Assembly (NCBI GenBank): GCA_020353135.1
Contig: CP070688.1
Span: 629,480 to 636,437, forward strand
Source: Chloroflexota bacterium
GTDB lineage: Bacteria; Chloroflexota; Anaerolineae; Promineifilales; Promineifilaceae
Reading direction: 5' to 3'
DNA: 6,958 bases
The notes beneath the pieces were generated by a model, which did no database searches, was not told where the DNA came from, and was given only the letters and a program-made list of their open reading frames with translations. Below, one piece after another: positions 1 through 6,737 of this stretch. A program made the translations under genes and the position numbers. Numbering within the stretch: position 1 is the stretch's first letter; every line of letters starts with the position of its first letter.

Positions 1-31
1 AACATCCTCTACTCTTTACCCGTTAACTCCA

Positions 32-45
32 TGACAATGATGTCA
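32..45. promoter_or_regulatory. small dyad upstream of the SorC gene, possible operator
   Basis: The arms TGACA (32-36) and TGTCA (41-45) are perfectly inverted around four bases, 34 bases before the regulator's ATG. SorC/DeoR-type regulators often bind dyads near their own promoters, so autoregulation is a reasonable guess. Five-base arms arise easily by chance, no second copy was seen before the E1 alpha gene, and no convincing -35/-10 pair was found in 1-79. This is a weak call. Confidence 0.22.
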
Positions 46-79
46 ATCGAGCCGGGCGGAAGTAAAGAAGGCAAGCACC

Positions 80-1069
80 ATGACCAAATATACCCGTGGC
101 CATGAGCGCGAACAGTTACTCGCGGACGTGGCCGAGATGTATTACGTAGATGATCTCAAACAGGAAGAGGTTGCACGGGCTATTGGCATAACCCGGTCGG
201 CCGTCTCGCGTATGCTGACCGAGGCACGACATAAAGGCATTGTCGAAATCACCGTGCGCCGGCCACAAACCCTTGATTTGGAACTGGAAGAGGCGCTGAT
301 AGAGCGCTTCGATCTATTGGATGCCCATGTCTTGTCCATACAACAGCAGGCAAATTACGACACTTTGCGCAACAGGCTTGGACGGACGGCCGCGCAGGTA
401 CTCGAAGGAATATTCCGACCGCAAATGATTTGCGGCGTGACCTGGGGCACGACGGTCGGAGCCACAATTGACGTTCTGAAAGTAGCGAACCCCATACCGA
501 TGCAGATTGTACAGCTGGGCGGCGTCCTGGGCTCCAGCAGCCATGCCTATAACGCCCAGGCGCTGGTGGAAATGATGGCCCGCAAGGTGGGAGGTGAAGG
601 TGTCTACCTTTATAGCCCATTTCTCGTGGAAAACGCCGATACGGCCCGTTCCATCATGAACATCCCCAATGTGCGCGAAGCGATCGCCGCCGCCAAGCGG
701 AGCGACCTGGCGTTATTGGGAATCGGGACCATCACAGACGAAAACTACTCCAGTCTCTACCAGGGCGGGCACATTACGCTACGTACCATTGAGGAGCTGC
801 GCGAAGTTGGCGCTGTCGGCGATGTTAGCGCCCTCCATTTCGACGTCGAAGGGAAATTCGTGGACACGCCGTTTCATGATCGCCTGGTAGGAATCGGCGT
901 CGACGATTTGCTGGCGATTCCGATCCGCTTTGCCGTGGCCGGCAGCCATGCAAAAGTGGAAGCCATCTTGGGCTCTCTTCGGGGCGGCTGGGTCAACCAA
1001 CTGGTGATCGACAACAGCACGGCCGAAGCGGTGCTGGCGCTGGATAAGGTAGCAGAGTTAAAGGTATAG
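80..1069 (+). CDS. SorC-family sugar-binding transcriptional regulator
   Basis: This is a one-component regulator whose DNA binding is controlled by a phosphorylated sugar or related effector; it acts in the cytoplasm. The N-terminal helix-turn-helix spans about residues 10-58 (LKQEEVARAIGITRSAVSRM, 26-45, followed by KGIVEITV). The large C-terminal domain is the NagB/RpiA-like sugar-binding fold typical of SorC proteins. Its family motifs are GVTWGTTV (119-126), VQLGGVLG (144-151), LLGIGT (212-217), the GDVSALHFD region (247-255) and VAGSHAKVEAILGSL (286-300). The length of 329 residues is normal for the family. The start is supported by AGAAGG at 66-71, eight bases before the ATG. It is the first gene of a same-strand run and the next gene begins nine bases after its stop, so it probably regulates its own operon. 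The effector is unknown; a sugar phosphate handled by the downstream decarboxylase is the natural candidate. Confidence 0.93.
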   Translation: MTKYTRGHEREQLLADVAEMYYVDDLKQEEVARAIGITRSAVSRMLTEARHKGIVEITVRRPQTLDLELEEALIERFDLLDAHVLSIQQQANYDTLRNRLGRTAAQVLEGIFRPQMICGVTWGTTVGATIDVLKVANPIPMQIVQLGGVLGSSSHAYNAQALVEMMARKVGGEGVYLYSPFLVENADTARSIMNIPNVREAIAAAKRSDLALLGIGTITDENYSSLYQGGHITLRTIEELREVGAVGDVSALHFDVEGKFVDTPFHDRLVGIGVDDLLAIPIRFAVAGSHAKVEAILGSLRGGWVNQLVIDNSTAEAVLALDKVAELKV

Positions 1070-1078
1070 CGTACGGAC

Positions 1079-1906
1079 ATGGATTTGGATAGCGTGCGAA
1101 CTCTGTTGATCGACGGGGATGGCGTCCTCTGGCGCGGGGACGAGGCCATTCCCGGCCTGGATCACTTCGCGGCCGTTTTGCGGCGGCGCAGCATCCGCTG
1201 GGCGCTGCTGACGAATAACAATACGCGCACAGTCGACGACTATGTGACCAAGTTGGCGGGATTTGGACTGGATGCCGATCCAGGCATGGTCTTCACCAGT
1301 TCGACGGCGACGGCCGATTACCTTGTGGACCGTTATGGAGTTGGCGCCCCGGTACATGCGCTGGGCATGAGCGGCCTGATCGAGGCTCTCGGCGAGGCCG
1401 GCTTTCACCTCACCCATGGCGAACAAGCACCGGAACACGACGTGGTCGCCGTAGCCGCCGGCATGGACCGCGACCTAACTTATAAGAAGGTCAAGATCGC
1501 CATACGCCTCATTTTCGCTGGGGCTGAGTTTGTGGCCACAAACACCGACGGTACTTACCCGACGCCCGATGGGCTGAGCCCGGGAACGGGCATGGTAATT
1601 GGCGCGCTACAGGGATCGAGCGGCGTCACGCCGACGGTCATCGGAAAACCGGAGCGTGCGATTTTCCAGGCGGCTATGAAATCCCTCGGCGCCAACGCGG
1701 CCACTACGGCAATGATCGGCGATCGCCTGGAGACGGATATTTTGGGCGCAAAGCGGGCAGGCATCGCCGCCATCGGCGTTCTGTCCGGGGTCTCGACAAG
1801 GGAACAACTGGCTGGCAGCGCGATTCAGCCTGACGTGCTCTTCGAGAGCATAGCCGAGCTGGCCCAGGCATTTGACGAAGCGACTCTAGCAGTCCGGCCG
1901 GGATGA
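1079..1906 (+). CDS. HAD-IIA family hydrolase (NagD / 4-nitrophenylphosphatase type)
   Basis: This is predicted to be a cytoplasmic Mg2+-dependent phosphatase acting on a small phosphorylated metabolite. HAD motif I is IDGDGVLWRG, with nucleophile D12 and acid/base D14. Motif II is LLTNNN with T45. Motif III is IGKPERAIFQAA with K190. Motif IV is MIGDRLETDILGAKRAG with acidic residues D215 and D220. The roughly 80-180 insert between motifs II and III is the C2-type cap of subclass IIA. At 275 residues the protein is full length, and all catalytic residues are present. The ATG sits nine bases after the regulator's stop with only a weak ribosome binding site, so translational coupling is likely. 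The substrate cannot be read from sequence. Context suggests a sugar phosphate, either as a pathway step or as removal of a toxic side product. Confidence 0.92.
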   Translation: MDLDSVRTLLIDGDGVLWRGDEAIPGLDHFAAVLRRRSIRWALLTNNNTRTVDDYVTKLAGFGLDADPGMVFTSSTATADYLVDRYGVGAPVHALGMSGLIEALGEAGFHLTHGEQAPEHDVVAVAAGMDRDLTYKKVKIAIRLIFAGAEFVATNTDGTYPTPDGLSPGTGMVIGALQGSSGVTPTVIGKPERAIFQAAMKSLGANAATTAMIGDRLETDILGAKRAGIAAIGVLSGVSTREQLAGSAIQPDVLFESIAELAQAFDEATLAVRPG

Positions 1907-1912
1907 CCTGCA

Positions 1913-2680
1913 ATGACCAAAGCTAAAGGCCAACCACTCCAAAAGCATGACGGCGACGACGTTTTAGATTCGCCGGCAATATCCGAGGCCTCAGACGTGC
2001 ACACAAGACCGTTGCTGCAGCTTGCCTTGGATTACGTTGACCTTCCTCCTGCCCTGGCGATGGCCTTTCTGCTGCGCGACGAAGTGGAGGCCATTGAAAT
2101 AGGCACGCCATTGACCAAGGCGGAAGGAATGCACGCGGTGAGTACCATCCGTCATCTATGCCCCGATTTGCTCATCATGGCCGATGTGAAGGCGCCGGAT
2201 GTGGGCGGGCTAGAGGCCAAGATATGTTTTGATGCCGGCGCCGACTGGATGACTGTGTTGGGCGCTGCCCCGCTGGTCACGGTGGGCTTGGCTCTCGACG
2301 AGGCGAATAGCCGCCCGGGCAAAGAGGCATTCATCGAGCTGACCGGCATTCGCGATATCCTGGCCCGGGCGCAAGAATGGCGCAATTTAGGCATGGAGCG
2401 TTTGGTTTATCATCGCGGCTGGGATGAGGGGAATACGTCGCGGACCTGGGACCCGGGCGACTGGGAAACAATCCACGTCTTGACAAATATGGGTTTCAAG
2501 GTTTCGGTAGCCGGCGGGCTGGACCTGGAGACGGTTCCTTTCTTCAAGGGTTTAGATATCTCGGTATTTATTATCGGCCGGGCCATTCGCGAGGCGGCCG
2601 ACCCGGTCGCCGCTGCCCGAGCTTTTCGCGCGTTAATCGACGAGATTTGGTCGGAGCCCATTGGCGTTGCGGCCGTGTAA
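1913..2680 (+). CDS. 3-keto-L-gulonate-6-phosphate decarboxylase / hexulose-phosphate synthase-like enzyme
   Basis: This is a TIM-barrel enzyme of the OMP decarboxylase superfamily, KGPDC/HPS branch. Such enzymes form or protonate a Mg2+-stabilised enediolate, for example decarboxylating 3-keto-L-gulonate 6-phosphate to L-xylulose 5-phosphate. Visible motifs are LQLALD (D40), EIGTPL (E62), DVKAPD (D91, K93, D96: the DxKxxD signature), IELTG (E142), VYHRGWD (H167), VAGGL (200-204) and phosphate-binding IIGRAI (220-225). Against E. coli UlaD recalled from memory, the active-site D11, E33, D62, K64, D67, E112 and H136 are kept. R139 is replaced by W170, and T169 by A200. The true substrate may therefore differ. 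The first 28 residues are a polar extension not usual in the family. A GTG at 1997, with GAGG eight bases upstream, is an alternative start that gives a normal N-terminus. The gene follows the phosphatase by six bases. Confidence 0.85.
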   Translation: MTKAKGQPLQKHDGDDVLDSPAISEASDVHTRPLLQLALDYVDLPPALAMAFLLRDEVEAIEIGTPLTKAEGMHAVSTIRHLCPDLLIMADVKAPDVGGLEAKICFDAGADWMTVLGAAPLVTVGLALDEANSRPGKEAFIELTGIRDILARAQEWRNLGMERLVYHRGWDEGNTSRTWDPGDWETIHVLTNMGFKVSVAGGLDLETVPFFKGLDISVFIIGRAIREAADPVAAARAFRALIDEIWSEPIGVAAV

Positions 2681-2737
2681 TTCGATTCGTTGCCAGCTTC
2701 TTGAAGTGCGGTTGGCTTTGAGTGACGATCTTAATGT

Positions 2738-2743
2738 AGGTGG
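2738..2743 (+). promoter_or_regulatory. ribosome binding site that fixes the E1 alpha start
   Basis: AGGTGG lies eight bases before the ATG at 2752. Two in-frame GTG codons at 2740 and 2743 fall inside or next to this site and therefore have no usable site of their own, so the ATG at 2752 is preferred. Confidence 0.7.
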
Positions 2744-2751
2744 TGAATAGT

Positions 2752-3732
2752 ATGCTAGAAGACAAAGTAGAATTAGTGAGTAAGACAGAAGCGACGGAAA
2801 TGTTGCGCCTGATGTACGAGACGCGAGCATTTGAGGAGCAGGCCGAGAAGAGCTACATGCTGGGCAAGATCCACGGCACCATGCATCTGTCTATCGGCCA
2901 AGAGGCGTCGGCCATCGGTTCCATTAGCACCCTCGAGCCGGACGATTACATCCTGGGCCATCACCGGGGACACGGACTCTGTATCGCCAAGGGCGCCGAC
3001 CTGGATCTGATGATGGCCGAGTTTTATGGCAAAGAGGTTGGCTATTGTCGAGGCCGCGGCGGCTCGATGCACATCGCCGATGTGTCCAGCGGCAATCTGG
3101 GGGCCAACGGCGTGGTCGGCGGCGGCATTCCCATGGCCGTAGGCGCGGGCATCGGGCTCAAGATGCGCGGCGAAAAGCGGGTTCTGCTGTCGTTCTTTGG
3201 CGACGGGGCCGCTTCGACCGGCGCCTTCCACGAGTCCATGATCCTGGCTGTCCTGTTCCAGGTGCCGGTGGTCTTTGTTTGCGAGAACAATCAATACGCC
3301 ATGTCATTCGCGGCCGACAAGTGGACCACGAGCGAGAGGCTCGCTGGCTTCGCAGAATCGTACGGCATGCCAGGCACGGCTACAGACGGCAACGACGTTC
3401 TGGCCGTGCGCCGGGCCGTACAGGAAGCCGTCGATCGGGCGCGTGACGGCGGTGGCCCATCCCTGGTAGTCAACAACACCTACCGCTATCGCGGCCATTC
3501 GAAGAGCGACCGCAACCGCTACCGCACGCAAGAAGAAATTGAGGAATGGCAACGGAACGATCCCATTCTGCGCTTCCGAGAAGTTCTGATTTCCGAAGGG
3601 CTTTTCGAAGCGGAAGAGATTGACGCCATCGGGCAGACCGCCTATGCGGCCATCGAGTCGGCTCGGCAATTCGCCGAAGATAGCCCAGAGCCAGATATAG
3701 AGACCATTTTGGACGGAGTGTACGCACCATGA
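2752..3732 (+). CDS. thiamine-diphosphate-dependent dehydrogenase E1 alpha subunit (pyruvate/acetoin type)
   Basis: This is the E1 alpha subunit of a 2-oxoacid or acetoin dehydrogenase complex. With E1 beta it decarboxylates or cleaves the substrate on thiamine diphosphate and passes the acyl group to lipoyl-E2. The ThDP-Mg motif is GDGAAS (150-155) ending at ENNQYA (N179, N180). GHHRGHG (69-75) and RGRGGSMH (100-107) match conserved active-site segments. The phosphorylation-loop region reads [12 protein letters not shown] (247-258); the SKSD form is one I associate with acetoin-dehydrogenase-like E1 alpha rather than with classical PdhA, which usually has a SMSDP-like form. The substrate is therefore left open between pyruvate, acetoin and branched-chain acids. 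The length of 326 residues is typical. The ATG at 2752 is chosen over in-frame GTGs at 2740/2743. A 71-base gap separates it from the decarboxylase gene, and its stop overlaps the E1 beta start by four bases. Confidence 0.93.
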   Translation: MLEDKVELVSKTEATEMLRLMYETRAFEEQAEKSYMLGKIHGTMHLSIGQEASAIGSISTLEPDDYILGHHRGHGLCIAKGADLDLMMAEFYGKEVGYCRGRGGSMHIADVSSGNLGANGVVGGGIPMAVGAGIGLKMRGEKRVLLSFFGDGAASTGAFHESMILAVLFQVPVVFVCENNQYAMSFAADKWTTSERLAGFAESYGMPGTATDGNDVLAVRRAVQEAVDRARDGGGPSLVVNNTYRYRGHSKSDRNRYRTQEEIEEWQRNDPILRFREVLISEGLFEAEEIDAIGQTAYAAIESARQFAEDSPEPDIETILDGVYAP

Positions 3733-4715
3733 GAGAGATTACTTATCTAGAAGCTGTTCGCGAGGCGATGACCCAGGAGATGGAGCGCGATGAGAGCGTG
3801 TTCCTCATCGGCGAAGATATCGGCCCATATGGCGGCGCGTTCGGCGCTTCATTCGGGATGCTGGAGCAGTTTGGCCCGGAACGTATACTCGATACGCCGA
3901 TTACGGAACTGGGGATCGCTGGGGCGGCCACTGGCGCGGCGCTGGTGGGCATGCGGCCGATCGCCGAGATCATGTTCATGGACTTCACCACCCTGGCCTC
4001 GGAGCAACTAGTGAACCAGGCCGCCAAATTGCGCTTCATGTTTGGCGGCAAGGCGACGGTACCCATGGTGCTGCGCACGCCGGCCGGATCCGGCACGGGC
4101 GCGGCCGAGCACCATTCGCAGAGCCTGGAAAACTGGTTTGTACATATCCCCGGCCTCAAGGTCGTGATGCCCAGTACGCCCTACGATGCGAAGGGTCTTC
4201 TGATCGCCGCGATTCGCGACAATAACGCCGTGGTCTTTGTAGAACATAAACTGCTCTACAAAACGAAGGGCCCCGTACCGGAAGAGTTGTATACCGTGCC
4301 TCTGAGCACGACTGAGGTGAAGCGCGAAGGCACAGACCTGACGATCGTGGCCACTTCGATTATGGTCCAGCGTTCACTGGCGGCCGCCGAAGAATTGGCC
4401 GAGGAAGGCATAGACGTGGAGGTCGTCGACCCACGGACGCTGCGACCCCTGGATGCGGGACCAATCGTCGAGTCGGTGACTAAGACGGGACGCGTCTTGA
4501 TCGTCCACGAAGCGGTGAAGACTGGCGGTTTCGGCGGCGAGTTGGCGGCGATCATCGCCGAGAGCAAGGCCTTTGGCTACCTGGACGCGCCCATCGTGCG
4601 CCTGGCCGGCCGCGACATCCCCATCCCCTACAATCGCACGCTGGAATACCATGCCGTGCCGCAGGTGGAGGACATCGTCGCCAAAGCGCGCGACATCGTT
4701 CAGGTGAAGGTGTGA
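3729..4715 (+). CDS. thiamine-diphosphate-dependent dehydrogenase E1 beta subunit
   Basis: This is the partner of the preceding E1 alpha in the alpha2beta2 E1 component; it supplies the glutamate that activates thiamine diphosphate. The N-terminal pyrimidine-binding domain contains FLIGEDIG (25-32) and [11 protein letters not shown] (55-65) with the activating E60. It also has [14 protein letters not shown] (121-134) and the segment [19 protein letters not shown] (139-157). The transketolase C-terminal domain runs from about 200 to the end, with [11 protein letters not shown] (232-242), [15 protein letters not shown] (259-273) and [12 protein letters not shown] (291-302). The length of 328 residues is normal and no key residue appears lost. 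Translation starts within the last codons of E1 alpha (ATGA overlap), with GGAG at 3715-3718, so equal, coupled synthesis of the two subunits is expected. Like E1 alpha it does not by itself separate pyruvate from acetoin as substrate. Confidence 0.95.
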   Translation: MREITYLEAVREAMTQEMERDESVFLIGEDIGPYGGAFGASFGMLEQFGPERILDTPITELGIAGAATGAALVGMRPIAEIMFMDFTTLASEQLVNQAAKLRFMFGGKATVPMVLRTPAGSGTGAAEHHSQSLENWFVHIPGLKVVMPSTPYDAKGLLIAAIRDNNAVVFVEHKLLYKTKGPVPEELYTVPLSTTEVKREGTDLTIVATSIMVQRSLAAAEELAEEGIDVEVVDPRTLRPLDAGPIVESVTKTGRVLIVHEAVKTGGFGGELAAIIAESKAFGYLDAPIVRLAGRDIPIPYNRTLEYHAVPQVEDIVAKARDIVQVKV

Positions 4716-4716
4716 T

Positions 4717-6096
4717 ATGGCTACCGACGTAATTATGCCCAAAGTCGACATGGACCAGGAAACAGGGACCGTCGGCGAGTGGCTGAAAAAAGAAGGCGAC
4801 GAGGTCAAGCAAGGCGAGCCGATCCTGGAAATTGAAACGGATAAGGTAGCCATTGAAGTTGAGGCGCCGGCCAGCGGAACCCTGGTTAACATCCTCGTCG
4901 GCGAGGGCGAAACCGTTCCTATCGCCACCGTGATCGCAACCATCCTGGCGCCTGGCGAGCAAGCTCCCGCTGTTGACGGACCCCCCGCCCCTGCGGAGCC
5001 AGAACCAAAATCAACCAAACTGGCCAAGACCCCAGAGGTCTCGCAGCACGGAAACGGCGTACCTGTCACTCCCGTGGCGCGCAATCTTGCCGCCGCCTCG
5101 GGCGTTGATGTCTCGAGCGTTACCGGCACCGGGCCGCGCGGCAAAGTGACCAAAAAGGATGTAGAAGCGCAACTGCTGTCGGTTGCCAGCGGCGCGGATG
5201 CGCCGGGCAAGATATATGCCACCCCGGCGGCCAGGCGCCTGGCTCGCGAAAATAGCGTACAACTGGATTCCTTGTCGGGCAGCGGGCCGGACGGCCGAAT
5301 CCAGGCCGAAGACGTGAAAGCGGCGATGAGGCTTCCGCAGCCCGTGGCGGCAGCGCAAGAGCTGGCGCCGCCGTCAAAGACCGTGGGAGATTACGAGGCC
5401 ATCCCGCTGCGCGGCAAGAGGCGGACGATCGCCGAGCGCCTGACGGCCAGTTACCAATCGGTGCCCCACATCAACTTCACGGCCAGCATCGACATGACCC
5501 GCTTCGACGAAGCGCGCGCGCAGCTGAACGAGCAGGCTGAAAAGGTTGGCAACGCGCGCATATCGGCCACGGCCCTGCTGGTCAAGATCGTGGCCCAGAC
5601 GCTGACCCGCCATCCCTGGCTAAATAGTTCGTTCCAGGACGGCGCCGCAGGCGAAGCGGAAATCCGTCTGTACCGGGATGTGAATGTCGGCGTGGCCGTG
5701 GCGCTGGAAGATGGGCTGATCGTGCCGGTCGTGCGCGACGCGGCGAACAAAGGCGTGGCCGAGATCGCCGCCGAAGTTAAAGACCTGGCCGGGCGCGCCC
5801 GAGAGGGCAATTTAGAACCGGCCGAGGTGCGCGAAGGCACCTTCACGATCTCCAACCTGGGACCCTTTGGTGTGGAGCAGTTCACGGCCATCATCAACCC
5901 GCCCCAGGCAGCTATCCTGGCCGTAGGCGCGACCCGGCCGGAGGTTGTGCCCGACGCCGATGGCCAGGTTGTGGTCCGGCCGATCATGCGCGTCACGCTG
6001 GCGGCCGACCATCGCGTGGTAGACGGCGCCGTGGCCGCCCACTTCATCGCCGATCTAAAATCCGCCCTGGAGGCGCCGGTGCTGCTGTTGATGTAG
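4717..6096 (+). CDS. dihydrolipoyl acyltransferase (E2) with two subunit-binding domains
   Basis: This is the core of the dehydrogenase complex; it moves the acyl group from E1 to CoA. Domains in order are as follows. A lipoyl domain spans 1-78, with the lipoylated lysine K43 in EIETDKVAIEVEAP. An Ala/Pro-rich linker follows. Peripheral subunit-binding domain 1 spans about 116-153 (TPVARNLAA, then GTGPRGKVTKKDV). A second such domain spans about 167-204 (YATPAARRLA, then GSGPDGRIQAEDV). After another Ala/Pro linker comes the catalytic domain, about 226-459, with SYQSVPHINFTASIDM (245-260), FTISNLGPFGVEQFTAI (376-392) and the active site DHRVVDG (H432, D436). The usual layout has one binding domain, so the second is notable. 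AAGG at 4707-4710 is six bases before the ATG, which lies one base after the E1 beta stop. No E3 gene follows. The catalytic motif is intact, so the protein should be active. Confidence 0.95.
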   Translation: MATDVIMPKVDMDQETGTVGEWLKKEGDEVKQGEPILEIETDKVAIEVEAPASGTLVNILVGEGETVPIATVIATILAPGEQAPAVDGPPAPAEPEPKSTKLAKTPEVSQHGNGVPVTPVARNLAAASGVDVSSVTGTGPRGKVTKKDVEAQLLSVASGADAPGKIYATPAARRLARENSVQLDSLSGSGPDGRIQAEDVKAAMRLPQPVAAAQELAPPSKTVGDYEAIPLRGKRRTIAERLTASYQSVPHINFTASIDMTRFDEARAQLNEQAEKVGNARISATALLVKIVAQTLTRHPWLNSSFQDGAAGEAEIRLYRDVNVGVAVALEDGLIVPVVRDAANKGVAEIAAEVKDLAGRAREGNLEPAEVREGTFTISNLGPFGVEQFTAIINPPQAAILAVGATRPEVVPDADGQVVVRPIMRVTLAADHRVVDGAVAAHFIADLKSALEAPVLLLM

Positions 6097-6144
6097 CGCC
6101 GGCCGCGCCGCACCACAATTAAATGACTGGAAATTCTGGCCACA

Positions 6145-6165
6145 TTTGGTAAAGTTGCTACCAAA
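6145..6165 (+). other. hairpin between E2 and tRNA-Arg
   Basis: TTTGGTA (6145-6151) pairs perfectly with TACCAAA (6159-6165) around a seven-base loop. No T-tract follows, so it is not a standard rho-independent terminator. It could slow transcription, protect the 3' end of the operon mRNA, or mark the leader cut away from the tRNA. The 83 bases between E2 and the tRNA contain no clear tRNA promoter, so the tRNA may be co-transcribed with the operon. Confidence 0.3.
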
Positions 6166-6179
6166 GCAAATAGCACCTT

Positions 6180-6255
6180 GCCCCAGTAGCTCAAAGGATA
6201 GAGCGCCGGACTTCTAATCCGAAGGTTGGGGGTTCGAGTCCCTCCTGGGGTGCCA
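6180..6255 (+). tRNA. tRNA-Arg (anticodon TCT)
   Basis: A full cloverleaf folds by hand. The acceptor stem is GCCCCAG (6180-6186) with CTGGGGT (6245-6251), closed by a G-T pair. The D arm is GCTC/GAGC (6189-6204). The anticodon arm spans 6206-6222 with loop CTTCTAA and anticodon TCT at 6213-6215, which reads AGA/AGG. The five-base variable loop is AGGTT. The T arm is GGGGG/CCCTC with loop TTCGAGT. The discriminator is G6252 and CCA is encoded at 6253-6255. The outermost anticodon-stem pair (C6206/A6222) is a mismatch; otherwise the molecule looks functional. Confidence 0.95.
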
Positions 6256-6264
6256 GTATATACA

Positions 6265-6320
6265 GGGGTCGCCTAGATAATTACCCCCAGATGTGGTGTA
6301 ATCGGCGACCTCTTTTCTTT
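6265..6320 (+). terminator. rho-independent terminator after tRNA-Arg
   Basis: GGGGTCGCC (6265-6273) pairs with GGCGACCTC (6304-6312): nine pairs with one G-T. An inner stem is formed by ATTAC (6280-6284) and GTAAT (6298-6302). The hairpin is followed at once by a T-rich run, TCTTTTCTTT (6311-6320). It starts ten bases after the tRNA CCA, so it should end the tRNA transcript and any read-through from the E1/E2 operon. Confidence 0.75.
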
Positions 6321-6469
6321 GTCAAGATCAGCTTTCGTTGCGTATGTACTGGAAGAGTCTCCCGTGTTGGACCTAATGGACGCAATTGCCAGCGAGGAAA
6401 AGTGAGTGCGAATACCACCCGCTGTGCCGGAATCGCTGACAGCTAATTGATGCCGAGGCAACCCTTAAT

Positions 6470-6476
6470 AAGGAGG
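6470..6476 (+). promoter_or_regulatory. strong ribosome binding site of the small gene at 6482
   Basis: AAGGAGG is a near-perfect Shine-Dalgarno sequence, five bases before the ATG at 6482. It is the strongest such site in the window and the main reason to accept the short reading frame behind it. Confidence 0.7.
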
Positions 6477-6481
6477 CTATC

Positions 6482-6661
6482 ATGGATGAAGCAGAATACT
6501 TAAACGAAGAGATATACTCGGTGACAAAAGAGGACGTGGAACGCGTTCTAGCTGTCGGTAAGCTTCTGCTATCGGTTCTGACGCCGGATGAATTAGAAGC
6601 ACTTGGTCAGGCCCTGCAGGCTCAAAGCGATTCTCAGGTAGAGAAGGCGACAAGAGATTGA
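6482..6661 (+). CDS. small acidic protein of unknown function, 59 residues
   Basis: The frame runs from ATG at 6482 to TGA at 6659-6661. I do not recognise the family. The protein starts MDEAEYLNEEIYSVTKEDVE and has 14 acidic against 5 basic residues. It has no Cys, no signal peptide and no membrane segment. Residues 16-48 look like two helices (KEDVERVLAVGKLLLSVL, then the helix start TPDELEALGQAL), with hydrophobic residues at helical spacing, suggesting a small soluble helical protein that may need a partner. Its codons are more AT-rich than those of the operon. It stands alone, about 160 bases after the tRNA terminator; no clear promoter was found in 6321-6469. A small regulatory or phage/plasmid-derived protein is possible but there is no direct evidence. 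The reading frame rests mainly on the excellent ribosome binding site and plausible composition. Confidence 0.6.
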   Translation: MDEAEYLNEEIYSVTKEDVERVLAVGKLLLSVLTPDELEALGQALQAQSDSQVEKATRD

Positions 6662-6670
6662 ACGAGCCCA

Positions 6671-6687
6671 GCCAAATTTCCTTTGGC
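6671..6687. other. hairpin after the small gene
   Basis: GCCAAA (6671-6676) and TTTGGC (6682-6687) form a perfect six-base stem with loop TTTCC, ten bases after the stop of the small gene. No clean T-tract follows on either strand, so a terminator role is only possible. Its position is what one would expect of the 3' end of the small gene's mRNA. Confidence 0.35.
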
Positions 6688-6737
6688 AGAATTGCTTGAT
6701 ATTTGAGGCTGATGCGATCCAAAATCAGGGGAAGAGG

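Noticed and set aside
2692..2719. weak nested hairpin (GCCA/TGGC with inner CTTC/GAAG) followed by TTT before E1 alpha
   Set aside because: The stems are only four pairs each with an asymmetric internal loop, and the T-run is three bases. It is too weak to call a terminator or attenuator, and no clear promoter was found in the same gap.
4374..5222. 282-codon minus-strand open frame across the E1 beta/E2 junction
   Set aside because: It lies antisense to two certain genes. It is rich in Ser, Thr, Ala and Pro as expected from shadow frames in GC-rich DNA, and has no recognisable motif.
5451..6194. 247-codon minus-strand open frame antisense to E2 and reaching into tRNA-Arg
   Set aside because: It overlaps the E2 catalytic domain and the tRNA acceptor region, is low in complexity (Ser/Ala/Arg/Thr), and is best explained as a shadow of E2 codon bias.
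6277..6405. plus-strand open stretch ending at 6405 with a protein-like tail (LEESPVLDLMDAIASEEK)
   Set aside because: It has no ATG near the beginning, no ribosome binding site, and begins inside the terminator. It could be the tail of a decayed gene, but this cannot be supported.
6273..6461. 62-codon minus-strand open frame between the terminator and the small gene
   Set aside because: It has no good ribosome binding site, overlaps the terminator hairpin, and its sequence resembles the spurious products often translated from tRNA-flanking DNA.
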